A DNA stretch of 64,000 nucleotides. Source: Candidatus Gastranaerophilales bacterium. Its GTDB lineage: Bacteria > Cyanobacteriota > Vampirovibrionia > Gastranaerophilales > Gastranaerophilaceae. Shown here piece by piece: positions 1 to 8,008 of the stretch (position 1 is its first letter; each line of letters begins with the position of its first letter). Below the pieces are notes generated by a model. That model saw only the letters and a program-made list of their open reading frames with translations. It was not told the origin of the DNA and did not search any database. Where the stretch lies: positions 57,321 through 121,320 of the forward strand of contig CALUQO010000002.1 in NCBI GenBank assembly GCA_944322935.1, given 5' to 3'. Made by a program: the position numbers and the translations under genes.

Positions 1-490
1 CCGATGATGTTTTTTGCTGTGCAATATTAAAGATGAGTTTTTCCGCATTATCCAGAGTTGCTTCAGTTGGCGTATTATCGTATGCCATTTCCACAATCTC
101 CGAACCTGCATTAATCAGTTCTCTTTTTATTGCTTTTTCCTGAACAATTTTTGCATAATATTCTATATTGGCAGTTGTTGTAACATTCAGCACAAGGTCA
201 TTTATGTATGCTCGGCCGCCAACCTGCTCCAGTTTATCTTTTTCGTTTAATCTTTCCGATACTGTAACAATGTCTATTGCCTGATTCTTGTTAAACAGTT
301 CAACAACGGCTTCGTATATAACTTTGTGTGCCGGTTTGTAAAAGCTGTTTGTGTTCAACATATCAGCAACTTTGTTGAAACATACTGGATTTTTTAATAT
401 CGCACCGAGAATTGCCTCCTCTGCATCAATGTTTTGGGGCGGCAATTTTTGCAGTTTTCCGTCAGATGTTTTTACAAGCGTATTTTGCAC
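1..490 (-). CDS. dnaB: Replicative DNA helicase DnaB, N-terminal part (cut by window edge)
   Basis: Only the first ~163 codons lie in the window. Translation starts at a GTG (488-490) with AAGGA seven bases upstream. It soon reads LPPQNIDAEEAILGAIL, the typical opening of the DnaB N-terminal helical domain, followed by KVIYEAVVELF and QVGGRAYINDL. DnaB forms the hexameric helicase that unwinds DNA at the replication fork and binds primase through this N-terminal domain. The RecA-like ATPase half, with Walker motifs, is outside the window, so activity cannot be judged. It is divergent from the small cupin gene at 621. The next upstream region (491-620) is AT-rich and presumably holds both promoters. 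Confidence 0.9.
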   Translation of the reverse strand, partial: MQNTLVKTSDGKLQKLPPQNIDAEEAILGAILKNPVCFNKVADMLNTNSFYKPAHKVIYEAVVELFNKNQAIDIVTVSERLNEKDKLEQVGGRAYINDLVLNVTTTANIEYYAKIVQEKAIKRELINAGSEIVEMAYDNTPTEATLDNAEKLIFNIAQQKTSS

Positions 491-620
491 ACATAATTCC
501 TTTTTTATTTATTATAAATTGCTCAAAAATATTATTCATTAAAAATTAAGAAAATTAAACGAGCGGGTATTGTTAAGAGTGTAAACAACATGAAAAATAA
601 TTATTATACAGGAGAAAACA

Positions 621-926
621 ATGTTCAAAAAAATTATTAACCCAAAACAAGAACTTGAATACAGACAAGACGGCATAGATAACAAATATTTGATAAACGA
701 AGGCAACAGAGCAATTGGGCTTTTTGCAATGACAAAAGACCAGCAGGTGCCTGCTCAGTTATCAATGCAGGATATTTGCTTTTATGTGATAGAAGGAGCT
801 TTGCAGATAAATGCCGAAGAAAAAACCTTCCTGCTTGAGGAAGGTAATTTACTTTTAATACCTAAAAGTTGTGCTTATACATTAAAGGTTATAGAAAATG
901 TAAAAATTTTAACCGTCAGGTTATGA
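621..926 (+). CDS. Small single-domain cupin-fold protein
   Basis: A 101-residue protein starting at ATG behind GGAGAAAACA. The second half has the cupin pattern: a hydrophobic strand ending in YVIEGALQI, a turn with EEKTFLLEEGNLLLIP, and a last strand TLKVIENVKILTVRL. The usual metal-binding histidines of cupin motif 1 (HxH) are not seen, so a non-enzymatic ligand-binding or sensory role is as likely as catalysis. The stop codon overlaps the end of the convergent membrane-protein gene by a few bases. Function is unknown; the fold assignment rests on pattern only. Confidence 0.7.
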   Translation: MFKKIINPKQELEYRQDGIDNKYLINEGNRAIGLFAMTKDQQVPAQLSMQDICFYVIEGALQINAEEKTFLLEEGNLLLIPKSCAYTLKVIENVKILTVRL

Positions 927-1670
927 ATAACAGTTTGCTTCTTTATAAATTTCTTTACCCATGTTTACGCCAAACTGGGCAAACAAATCAGAGAAGACAA
1001 GGCATATATAGAAGCTTACAAAAGGAAGCAATAATCCTAAAATTTGGCCGTTAATAAGTAATATAGCAAGAATCATCATGCAAACGCTAACCAAAACACA
1101 ATAACAAACAAGAATAATATAGTTTATTATATTGTGTTTTATTAACGAATAGGCCTTTTTGATGTTTAAGAATGATTGAATCTTAAAATCTAAAGAGAAA
1201 TTAAGTGCAAGCATTATGTACAAGGCTGTGTAAATAATGTGCAAAACAACACCTGTTGCAATGTAGGGGATTGATTCTTCCGTTATGGACAACGGCGCCA
1301 AAAATGCCAGAATTGCAAAAAGAATAATAAACGGTATGGAGAATATAAATCCACCTATATAGGATTTTAATCCTATATGAATAAAGTATGTAAAAAATTT
1401 CCACGAAGGCAGTTTGCCTCTTTCATGGACAATCCTGTTGTGAACTACTTTAAAAAAGTACCCCGATACCGCTAAAAGACAGGTTAATGTCAGCAGTGCA
1501 AAAAGAGTAATCCAATAGTAGTTTACAGGGTTAAACAGCATTCTGTAAATGCCGGGAAAAATGAATGCAAATGCAGGAAAGAAAAGCAACAATCCGCCTA
1601 TCAAAATTTTAGGCAGCCAGTTTTTATCCTGCGGCACAAAAATAAATGCTTGCTTTAGACTTATTCCCAT
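921..1670 (-). CDS. DUF4013-like integral membrane protein
   Basis: A 249-residue polytopic membrane protein. The start at 1670 gives MGISLKQAFIFVPQDKNWLP, matching the family habit of beginning with a short amphipathic stretch and a K-x-W-L before the first membrane helix, and it has AGGAG seven bases upstream. A longer reading frame continues upstream to 1826 but lacks a ribosome site and would prepend a poor sequence. About six hydrophobic segments are visible, including LLLFFPAFAFIFPGIYRML, TLFALLTLTCLLAVSGYFF and IILFAILAFLAPLSI. The DUF4013 family has no firmly known function. It converges on the cupin gene. Confidence 0.72.
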   Translation of the reverse strand: MGISLKQAFIFVPQDKNWLPKILIGGLLLFFPAFAFIFPGIYRMLFNPVNYYWITLFALLTLTCLLAVSGYFFKVVHNRIVHERGKLPSWKFFTYFIHIGLKSYIGGFIFSIPFIILFAILAFLAPLSITEESIPYIATGVVLHIIYTALYIMLALNFSLDFKIQSFLNIKKAYSLIKHNIINYIILVCYCVLVSVCMMILAILLINGQILGLLLPFVSFYICLVFSDLFAQFGVNMGKEIYKEANCYS

Positions 1671-1865
1671 AAGCACGCTCCTGAAATTAAATAATAAACA
1701 CACTACTATTGTAACACTTTTTGAGGCAAAATGGTAGTGTTTATTGAAAAAATAATTATAATTTTTATTTTTAATAAAACCTGCCGGATACCCAAGCAAC
1801 ACTCTTAGGCTTTTGGTTATGAACAATTTGTGGTATATAATGAATATAGGGAAAAAGGAAATTAT

Positions 1866-3131
1866 ATGAAAATATTGATAGTTGGTTCAGGGGCTAAAGA
1901 ATACTCAATCGCAAAACTTGTGTCACAATACGAGGAAACGGAGCTGGTGTTTGTTGCCCCGGGCAATACGGCTATAGATGAATTCGCAAACTGCATTGAT
2001 ATAAAAGCGGATGATGTCGACAACCTTGCAGAATTTGCCAAAGCAAACGAAATTGATTTGACTGTTGCCGCATCAGAAAAATCAATAGCAGCCGGTATTG
2101 CAGATAAATTTAACGAAGAAGGGCTTATGATTTTTGCCCCCACTATAGAGGCTTCAAAAATTGCAAACTCAAAATCAATAGCCAAAAAGTTTATGTATAA
2201 ATCCAAAATCCCTACCCCGAAATTCGGAATCTTTGACAGAGAAAACATGGCTGTTGACTATGCAAGAAAATCCAAATACCCTCTTGTTATAAAAACCGAT
2301 GCCCATCAGCACGGAGAAAATGTCTTTATCTGCGACAATTTTAAAATTGCCAAAAGAATAATTGAAGACCTTTTTGACAGCGCACAAAAAAAAGTTATTA
2401 TCGAGGACTATATTGCGGGTCAGGAGTTTTCTTATTACGTAATAAGCGACGGCTACAACGCAATGCCTTTGAACTCCGTTGTTCCGTATAAATCTGTTCT
2501 TGAGGGCAACGGTGGTGCTATGACCTCGGGTCTCGGCGCTTATGCTCCGTTTTATATGATAGACAGTGAGCTTGAAAGCAAAATTTTTAAACAAATTGTG
2601 TATCCCGCGTTGGATGAGCTTGCTAAATCAAGAAATCAATATGTCGGTATCCTGGGTATTGATATTATTCTCGACCGCAGCGGCAATTTAAATGTTATAG
2701 AGTTTAATTCTTTCTTAAAAGAACCGGATGCACAGTGTGTGCTTTCTCTTTTGGACGATGATATCGCAAAAATTATGAATGCAACAGTTGTGGGGTCGCT
2801 TGTCGATGAGTACAGAGAAATTGCATCCAAACCGTTTTATAGCACTTCCTTGGTGCTTTCCTCCGGCAATTATCCCGCAGAAGGAGCATACGGTGAAGTG
2901 ATTACAGGTCTTGAAGAGGCTGAAGAACATTGCGATATCGCTTATTTTAATACGTTGAAGGATTCCGGCGGCAATATACTGACTACAGGCGGAAGAACCC
3001 TTGTGCTCACAACAGAGGCTTCGACTCTTGAAAAATCGGCACAAAAGCTTTATGAATGTGTTGAACTTGTCGGGTTTGACTCTATGAAATACAGAAAAGA
3101 TATAGGCAAAACGGTTTTTATAGGGTGCTAA
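1866..3131 (+). CDS. purD: PurD-like ATP-grasp protein (phosphoribosylamine-glycine ligase family)
   Basis: A 421-residue protein of normal PurD length. PurD makes glycinamide ribonucleotide in purine synthesis. Family marks: MKILIVGSG with a following VAPGN at the N-terminus, SKSIAKKFMYK before the ATP-grasp domain, VIEFN near the metal-binding end, and a C-terminal TTGGRTLVLTTEAST and YRKDIG. The start at 1866 follows AAGGAAATTAT; an upstream in-frame ATG at 1830 has no good site. Odd: segments that are strongly conserved in PurD are altered here. The glycine-rich ATP loop reads KTDAHQHGENV rather than KADGLAAGKGV, and the EFNxRFGDPE block reads EFNSFLKEPD. It could be a divergent PurD or a relative with another substrate. 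It is followed one base later by ylxR. Confidence 0.72.
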   Translation: MKILIVGSGAKEYSIAKLVSQYEETELVFVAPGNTAIDEFANCIDIKADDVDNLAEFAKANEIDLTVAASEKSIAAGIADKFNEEGLMIFAPTIEASKIANSKSIAKKFMYKSKIPTPKFGIFDRENMAVDYARKSKYPLVIKTDAHQHGENVFICDNFKIAKRIIEDLFDSAQKKVIIEDYIAGQEFSYYVISDGYNAMPLNSVVPYKSVLEGNGGAMTSGLGAYAPFYMIDSELESKIFKQIVYPALDELAKSRNQYVGILGIDIILDRSGNLNVIEFNSFLKEPDAQCVLSLLDDDIAKIMNATVVGSLVDEYREIASKPFYSTSLVLSSGNYPAEGAYGEVITGLEEAEEHCDIAYFNTLKDSGGNILTTGGRTLVLTTEASTLEKSAQKLYECVELVGFDSMKYRKDIGKTVFIGC

Positions 3132-3132
3132 T

Positions 3133-3408
3133 ATGGATAAAATCCTTAAAAAAAAAGAAATATTACGCAAATGTATTGCCTGCAACCGGTTAAAATCACG
3201 TGATCAACTTATAAAAATTACTATAAAAAAAACAACAGGCGAAATTAAAGTTAATCCCGATTCCAAATTTTTTGGCCGCTCGGCTTATATTTGCAAAAAT
3301 GATGAATGTGTTAACAACGCCTTTAAAAAAGGAAAATTCTTTAAAATATTGCATATAAAACAGGATGATAACATCAAAGAAAAAATCAGGGCTGTACTTG
3401 AAAAATAG
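3133..3408 (+). CDS. ylxR: YlxR/RnpM family RNA-binding protein (DUF448)
   Basis: A 91-residue basic protein with the family signature RKCIACN at residues 13-19 and, later, GRSAYIC (the conserved GRGAYVC-type block). YlxR proteins bind RNA and in Bacillus act on RNase P. The gene starts one base after the purD-like stop, with a GGGTG ribosome site lying inside that gene, and precedes infB. This is the standard ylxR-infB pairing seen in most bacteria; the usual upstream neighbour nusA is replaced by the purD-like gene. Confidence 0.92.
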   Translation: MDKILKKKEILRKCIACNRLKSRDQLIKITIKKTTGEIKVNPDSKFFGRSAYICKNDECVNNAFKKGKFFKILHIKQDDNIKEKIRAVLEK

Positions 3409-3462
3409 ATTGTGTTACAAATATATTATAATAAGATATGAGTATGGAGAAATATATATAGA

Positions 3463-5916
3463 ATGACAGAAACAATAAGAGTGTATGATTTGGCAAAAGA
3501 ACTGGGCAAGACCAACAAGGAGGTTATTGAAAAGTTGGACTCGCTGCTTGGCGTTAAAGTAAAATCACACTCAAGCGTTATTTCTTCTATTCAGGCAAAC
3601 AAATTAAAACAACTGTTATCGGAGCCTAAGGCGGAAACTTCCAAAAAGCCTAAGGCTTTTATCGTTAAAAAGGCAAAAGTTAAAGAGGAAGAACCTCAGG
3701 AAGAAAAGGAAGCTCCAAAAACAGAGGAAAAACCGAAAGAGAAAGTTAAACTCGGAAAAATAGAACGACCTGTTGTTCCTCCGATGCCAAAAGTCAAACT
3801 CGGCAAAATTGAACCGCCCAAACCGGCATTAAAACCGGCTCAAAAAAATGTTAAGCCTGCTGAAAAGCCTAAAGAAACACAAACAAAAGATGCAGCCGCT
3901 AAAAAAGCTCCGGAGAAAAAGGAACTGCGTACTGAGAAAAAACCGATTCAGCGTCATGTAATTCCGCAGGAAATCTATGAGACTAAAGGGAATTCAAAGA
4001 AAAAAGGTTCTAAAAAAAGAGAAAAATCCTATAACTCAAAAGAAGAGGAACAGGAAAGAATCAGTTTAGAAAAGGCAAATGCCCAGAAACATAAAAAAAG
4101 AACTCACGCCGAAGAGGCTGTTGAGGAAGTAAAAAGTGTTGTTATTAACCAGCCTTTGACTGTTGGTGAGTTGTCGGAAAAAATTCATAAAGCATCTGCT
4201 GAAATTGTTAAATTTCTTATGATGCACGGTATTTTGGCTACGGTTAATCAGGTGATTGATGTTGCCACAGCAAAAAAAGTCTGCGAAAATTTTGAGATAG
4301 AAGTTCTTGAAGAAGACCTTGAAGCCTATATGGAAGAAGAACTTCAAAAAGAAGAAGAAGCAAAAGAACTTGCCTCTATCGACCCCAAACTTCTAAAACG
4401 CAGAGCCCCTGTTATAAGTATTATGGGGCACGTTGACCACGGTAAAACCACTCTGCTTGATTCCATCAGGGCATCTAAACACAAAATCGTGTCCACGGAA
4501 GTAGGCGGTATAACCCAGTCTATCGGTGCATACACGGTTTATTTAAACAATAAAAAGATTGTGTTCATCGATACTCCGGGTCACGAAGCTTTCACCGAGA
4601 TGAGAGCCAGAGGTGCACAGGCTACGGATATTGCTATTCTTGTAGTTGCTGCTGATGACGGTATAATGCCGCAGACAATTGAGGCAATCAACCACGCTAA
4701 AGCAGCTAATGTGCCTATTATCGTTGCCGTAAACAAGATTGACAAACCCGATGCAAATCCGGATAAAATACTGCAGCAGTTGACGGAACACGGTCTTGTT
4801 CCCGAAGAGTGGGGCGGTGATACTGTGTGCGTAAAAGTCAGCGCATTGCAAGGTACGGGTATTGATGAACTTTTGGAATACATTTTGCTATTGGCAGAAG
4901 TACTTGATTTGAAAGCAAATCCGGATGCTCCGGCAAGCGGTGTCGTTATTGAAGCTAACCTTGATAAGGGTAAAGGTCCGGTTGCAACACTGCTTGTACA
5001 AAACGGAACTTTAAAAACCGGCAACTGTGTAGTTGTAGGTAATGTTTGCGGTAAGGTAAGAGCGCTGCTTTCTGATTCAGGTGAAAGAGTAAAAAAAGCT
5101 GCACCGTCTACACCTGTTGAAATTCTCGGTTTAACAGAAGTTCCTCAGGCCGGCGACAAGTTTGAAGTTGTTGAAAATGAAAAAACAATGCGTGCTATTG
5201 TCTCAGAACGCAAAGAAAAGGAAAGAAATTCCCGTCTTGAGGCTATGCTGCCTAACCATATCAGAAACGAAATTGTGGGCGAAGGCGATGACGGCATTCA
5301 GCATCTTAACCTTATTATCAAAGCAAACACAAACGGTTCTGCAGAAGCGCTTTCTCAAGCTATAGGCCAGTTTAAGTCAAAAGAAATTGTTATAAAACTT
5401 ATACACGTTGGTGTTGGTGATATTTCAGAAGCTGATGTTATGTTAGCAGCTGCCAGCAATGCCATTATCCTCGGGTTTACGGTTAAAGAGGACAACAACG
5501 CTGAGATTGCGGCAGCCAGAGAAAACGTTACGATTAAAAAATTCGATATTATTTATCAAATTCTTGAAGATCTCGAAAAAACCATGCTCAGCCTGCTTCA
5601 GCCTGAAATCAAAGAGGTTGAACTCGGTAAAGCCGAAGTCAGACAGGTGTTCACCGTCGGTAAAACCTCAAGAATCGCCGGCTGCTACGTTACCGAGGGT
5701 AAAATCATCAGAGGAAAAACCGCAGTTGTTATCAGAAACGGCGAAGAAATCTTTAAAGGTACAATTGACCAGCTTAAGAGATTTAAAGACGACGTTAAAG
5801 AAGTCGCAACGGGCTTTGAGTGCGGTATATCCTTTGCAAAATTCAATGATATTCAAGAAGGCGATATAATCGAAGTTTCCACAACCGAAGAAGTAGAAAG
5901 ACAGGCTCTGGTTTAA
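3463..5916 (+). CDS. infB: Translation initiation factor IF-2
   Basis: An 817-residue IF-2, the GTPase that brings initiator tRNA to the 30S subunit. The N-terminal IF2_N domain (about residues 1-55) is followed by a long Lys/Glu/Pro/Ala-rich linker (60-220) and a second IF2_N-like domain (about 228-285). The G domain starts near residue 318, with G1 GHVDHGKT (~322-329), G3 DTPGHEAF and G4 NKID. Domains II, III and C follow (GIVVIEANLDKG-type and AGCYVTEGKI blocks). The ribosome site GGAGA is about 12 bases from the ATG. The stop codon overlaps the start of the next gene (TAATG). The shadow frames inside it are not genes. Confidence 0.98.
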   Translation: MTETIRVYDLAKELGKTNKEVIEKLDSLLGVKVKSHSSVISSIQANKLKQLLSEPKAETSKKPKAFIVKKAKVKEEEPQEEKEAPKTEEKPKEKVKLGKIERPVVPPMPKVKLGKIEPPKPALKPAQKNVKPAEKPKETQTKDAAAKKAPEKKELRTEKKPIQRHVIPQEIYETKGNSKKKGSKKREKSYNSKEEEQERISLEKANAQKHKKRTHAEEAVEEVKSVVINQPLTVGELSEKIHKASAEIVKFLMMHGILATVNQVIDVATAKKVCENFEIEVLEEDLEAYMEEELQKEEEAKELASIDPKLLKRRAPVISIMGHVDHGKTTLLDSIRASKHKIVSTEVGGITQSIGAYTVYLNNKKIVFIDTPGHEAFTEMRARGAQATDIAILVVAADDGIMPQTIEAINHAKAANVPIIVAVNKIDKPDANPDKILQQLTEHGLVPEEWGGDTVCVKVSALQGTGIDELLEYILLLAEVLDLKANPDAPASGVVIEANLDKGKGPVATLLVQNGTLKTGNCVVVGNVCGKVRALLSDSGERVKKAAPSTPVEILGLTEVPQAGDKFEVVENEKTMRAIVSERKEKERNSRLEAMLPNHIRNEIVGEGDDGIQHLNLIIKANTNGSAEALSQAIGQFKSKEIVIKLIHVGVGDISEADVMLAAASNAIILGFTVKEDNNAEIAAARENVTIKKFDIIYQILEDLEKTMLSLLQPEIKEVELGKAEVRQVFTVGKTSRIAGCYVTEGKIIRGKTAVVIRNGEEIFKGTIDQLKRFKDDVKEVATGFECGISFAKFNDIQEGDIIEVSTTEEVERQALV

Positions 5917-6467
5917 TGCTGAAATTTTACAAAAGCGATTTGGCTGTAATTTCACTACCATTATTTTTTGTTTTTTTACTTGGCACAATTATATTCTTAT
6001 TGCCAGGTGTATTCTCATATAAGCCGATAAACATAACAACAATATCTGTATTCGGCTATTTTACCGCTTTATCATTATTTGCGGTAATTTTTTCACTGCA
6101 CAATCCTGACAATGAAATACGTGAAAAAAATATAAACCTGATTATTCCAATAACAGCTATATCAGGGTATTGTTTTACAATAGTGTACATAATTATAAAG
6201 CTTTTGCCTTTTCTTATTCAAAATATGCACATATATATGGTTAGATTTATTGCTCTGCTTGGAATTTTACCATTAATTGCAATTTTTCTTATATTAAATC
6301 TTGTAATGAACATAATGTATATACTGTTTTTGATTACAACAAAAGAAAAAAATACAAAAAACATATTTGCGGGTTCTTTAATATATATGCCTGGTATTAT
6401 TCTTTCATTTGTAATGAGCTTTACCTTTTTTATATCAGTAATGACGGGAAATTTTTTAGAACTATAG
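5916..6467 (+). CDS. Unrecognised polytopic membrane protein
   Basis: A 183-residue, very hydrophobic protein whose ATG overlaps the infB stop (TAATG), so the two are translationally coupled. Five to six membrane segments are visible, for example LAVISLPLFFVFLLGTIIFLL, LIIPITAISGYCFTIVYIII and a last one ending GIILSFVMSFTFFISV. Loops are short and carry few charged residues. No family was recognised. It sits between infB and rbfA, where most genomes have nothing; a recent insertion or lineage-specific membrane protein is likely. Base composition is richer in A/T than infB. Confidence 0.7.
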   Translation: MLKFYKSDLAVISLPLFFVFLLGTIIFLLPGVFSYKPINITTISVFGYFTALSLFAVIFSLHNPDNEIREKNINLIIPITAISGYCFTIVYIIIKLLPFLIQNMHIYMVRFIALLGILPLIAIFLILNLVMNIMYILFLITTKEKNTKNIFAGSLIYMPGIILSFVMSFTFFISVMTGNFLEL

Positions 6468-6554
6468 ATTTTTTATACAATACAGAAATAGCATAACATC
6501 GTAATACTTTTATGGTATTATATGTTATAAATAATAAACAAATCAGAGGTTAAT

Positions 6555-6908
6555 ATGTCGCTGCGAAACGAACGTGTCAGAAAAACATTGATGAAAGAAA
6601 TTGCCGATATCATTCAAAAAGATATCAAGGATCCCCGTATCAGCGGAGTTGTGTCGATTACGGATATCGAACTTGCACACGACAACTCGTTTGCAAAAGT
6701 TTATTTTTCCGTATTTGCAACAAACGATGAGGCAAAGCAGCAGACTATAGATGCGCTTGAAGAAAACGTGTCTAAAATCAGATACGAAGTAGGCAAACGC
6801 ATTAGACTAAGACTTACTCCGGAACTTAGATTTATCCCCGACAACTCGCTTGAGCGGGGCACAAAAGTTATGGATTTGATTGACAAAATTTCAAAGGGTG
6901 AAATTTAA
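6555..6908 (+). CDS. rbfA: 30S ribosome-binding factor RbfA
   Basis: A 117-residue protein of normal RbfA length. RbfA is a KH-fold factor that helps mature the 16S rRNA 5' end in the small subunit. Visible marks: the opening RNERVRKTLMKEIADIIQK, the block KDPRISGVVSITDIEL, and the C-terminal LRLTPELRFIPDNSLERG. The start codon follows AGAGGTTAAT. It comes after infB and its membrane-protein neighbour, and its last codons carry the ribosome site for truB. Confidence 0.96.
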   Translation: MSLRNERVRKTLMKEIADIIQKDIKDPRISGVVSITDIELAHDNSFAKVYFSVFATNDEAKQQTIDALEENVSKIRYEVGKRIRLRLTPELRFIPDNSLERGTKVMDLIDKISKGEI

Positions 6909-6909
6909 T

Positions 6910-7788
6910 TTGCCGCAAACAAAAGATTTATTCGGATTTATAAACGTTTTTAAACCGCAGGGAATAACCTCTCACGATGTTGTTTCACGCCTTAGAAAGG
7001 TCTTGAAAATAAAACAAATCGGGCATACGGGGACACTTGACCCTCTGGCTGAGGGTGTGCTGCCCGTGGCAATAGGCAGGGCGGCAAGGCTTATTGAATA
7101 TTTGGATGAGGGAAAAGCCTATGTTGCCTCGCTGCAGTTTGGCAAAGTGTCTGATACTTACGACACAGAGGGTAATGTTACTGATTTTTCCGACAAAAAG
7201 GTCACACGGGAAGAAATAACAAATGCCCTGACAAAATTTCAGGGAGAAATTGAACAGATACCGCCAGCTTATTCTGCAGTCCACTACAACGGAAAAAGAT
7301 TGTATGAACTTGCCAGAGAGGGGATTGTTCCTGATGATATCCCGAAACGCAAAGTATTTATAGAAAAAATTGAGCTTGTTGAATTTGACGAACAAAACCA
7401 AAGCGCAAAAATTGAGGTGGAATGCTCAAAAGGCACCTACATTCGTTCAATAGTGCATGATCTCGGTCAGGAACTTCGCTGCGGCGCTGTTATGACAGGG
7501 CTGTTAAGGACAAAGTCAGGCAAATTCAATATTGATAATGCGATAAAACTCGACGATATCACCAATATACAAACTGCACAAAATTGTTTGCTTAACCCCG
7601 TTGATATTTTGCCTTTTAACTCTTATAAACTTACGGAGTTTGAATTAGAAAAGGTTAAGCACGGGCAGGGAGTTGTTACGCAGGATTTTGGCGAAAATGA
7701 GCTTGTATGCCTTGTATATTGTGATAATCTTGCTGCCGTTGCACAAAAATCAGGTAATAAATTGTTAGTCCGAAAAGTATTTAACTGA
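6910..7788 (+). CDS. truB: tRNA pseudouridine(55) synthase TruB
   Basis: Makes pseudouridine 55 in the T-loop of tRNAs. The family blocks are present: FGFINVFKPQGITSHDVV, then IGHTGTLDPLAEGVLPVAIG with the catalytic Asp in TLDPLAEG, then PPAYSAVHYNGKRLYELAR and GTYIRSIVHDLG. I chose the TTG at 6910 because it has AAGGGTGA nine bases upstream at the end of rbfA and leaves the usual short N-terminus. In-frame alternatives are TTG 6880 and GTG 6898. A short C-terminal PUA-like extension follows. Operon with rbfA. Confidence 0.93.
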   Translation: MPQTKDLFGFINVFKPQGITSHDVVSRLRKVLKIKQIGHTGTLDPLAEGVLPVAIGRAARLIEYLDEGKAYVASLQFGKVSDTYDTEGNVTDFSDKKVTREEITNALTKFQGEIEQIPPAYSAVHYNGKRLYELAREGIVPDDIPKRKVFIEKIELVEFDEQNQSAKIEVECSKGTYIRSIVHDLGQELRCGAVMTGLLRTKSGKFNIDNAIKLDDITNIQTAQNCLLNPVDILPFNSYKLTEFELEKVKHGQGVVTQDFGENELVCLVYCDNLAAVAQKSGNKLLVRKVFN

Positions 7789-7868
7789 TGCCGCTTGCAT
7801 AAATACTTAAGCATAAAAAATTCCGGGTGGATTGAATATATAGATATCAGAAAATCATTACTTTACAC

Positions 7869-7889
7869 CTTTACAAAAGTTTTGTAAAG
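7869..7889. promoter_or_regulatory. 21-bp perfect palindrome upstream of the c-di-GMP gene
   Basis: CTTTACAAAA, one G, TTTTGTAAAG: a perfect inverted repeat 120 bases before the TTG of the GGDEF/HD-GYP gene, in an otherwise gene-free 220-base gap after truB. No T-run follows, so an operator is more likely than a terminator. Related TTGTAAA/TTTACA half-sites, in the opposite order, lie before two other genes in the window. Confidence 0.4.
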
Positions 7890-8008
7890 CGTTAAAATAC
7901 TTAAACATTCCCCGAATTGTAAAATTTGTAAAGAAAAATATTACGGGCATGGCAAATTTTGTTTATGAGGGATTTTTAAGCATTTAAGCAATCAGGAAGG
8001 TCTTAAAG

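Noticed and set aside
3463..5916. Several overlapping frames on both strands inside infB
   Set aside because: They have no ribosome sites, no family marks and follow the codon pattern of infB; they are shadows of a clear, conserved gene.
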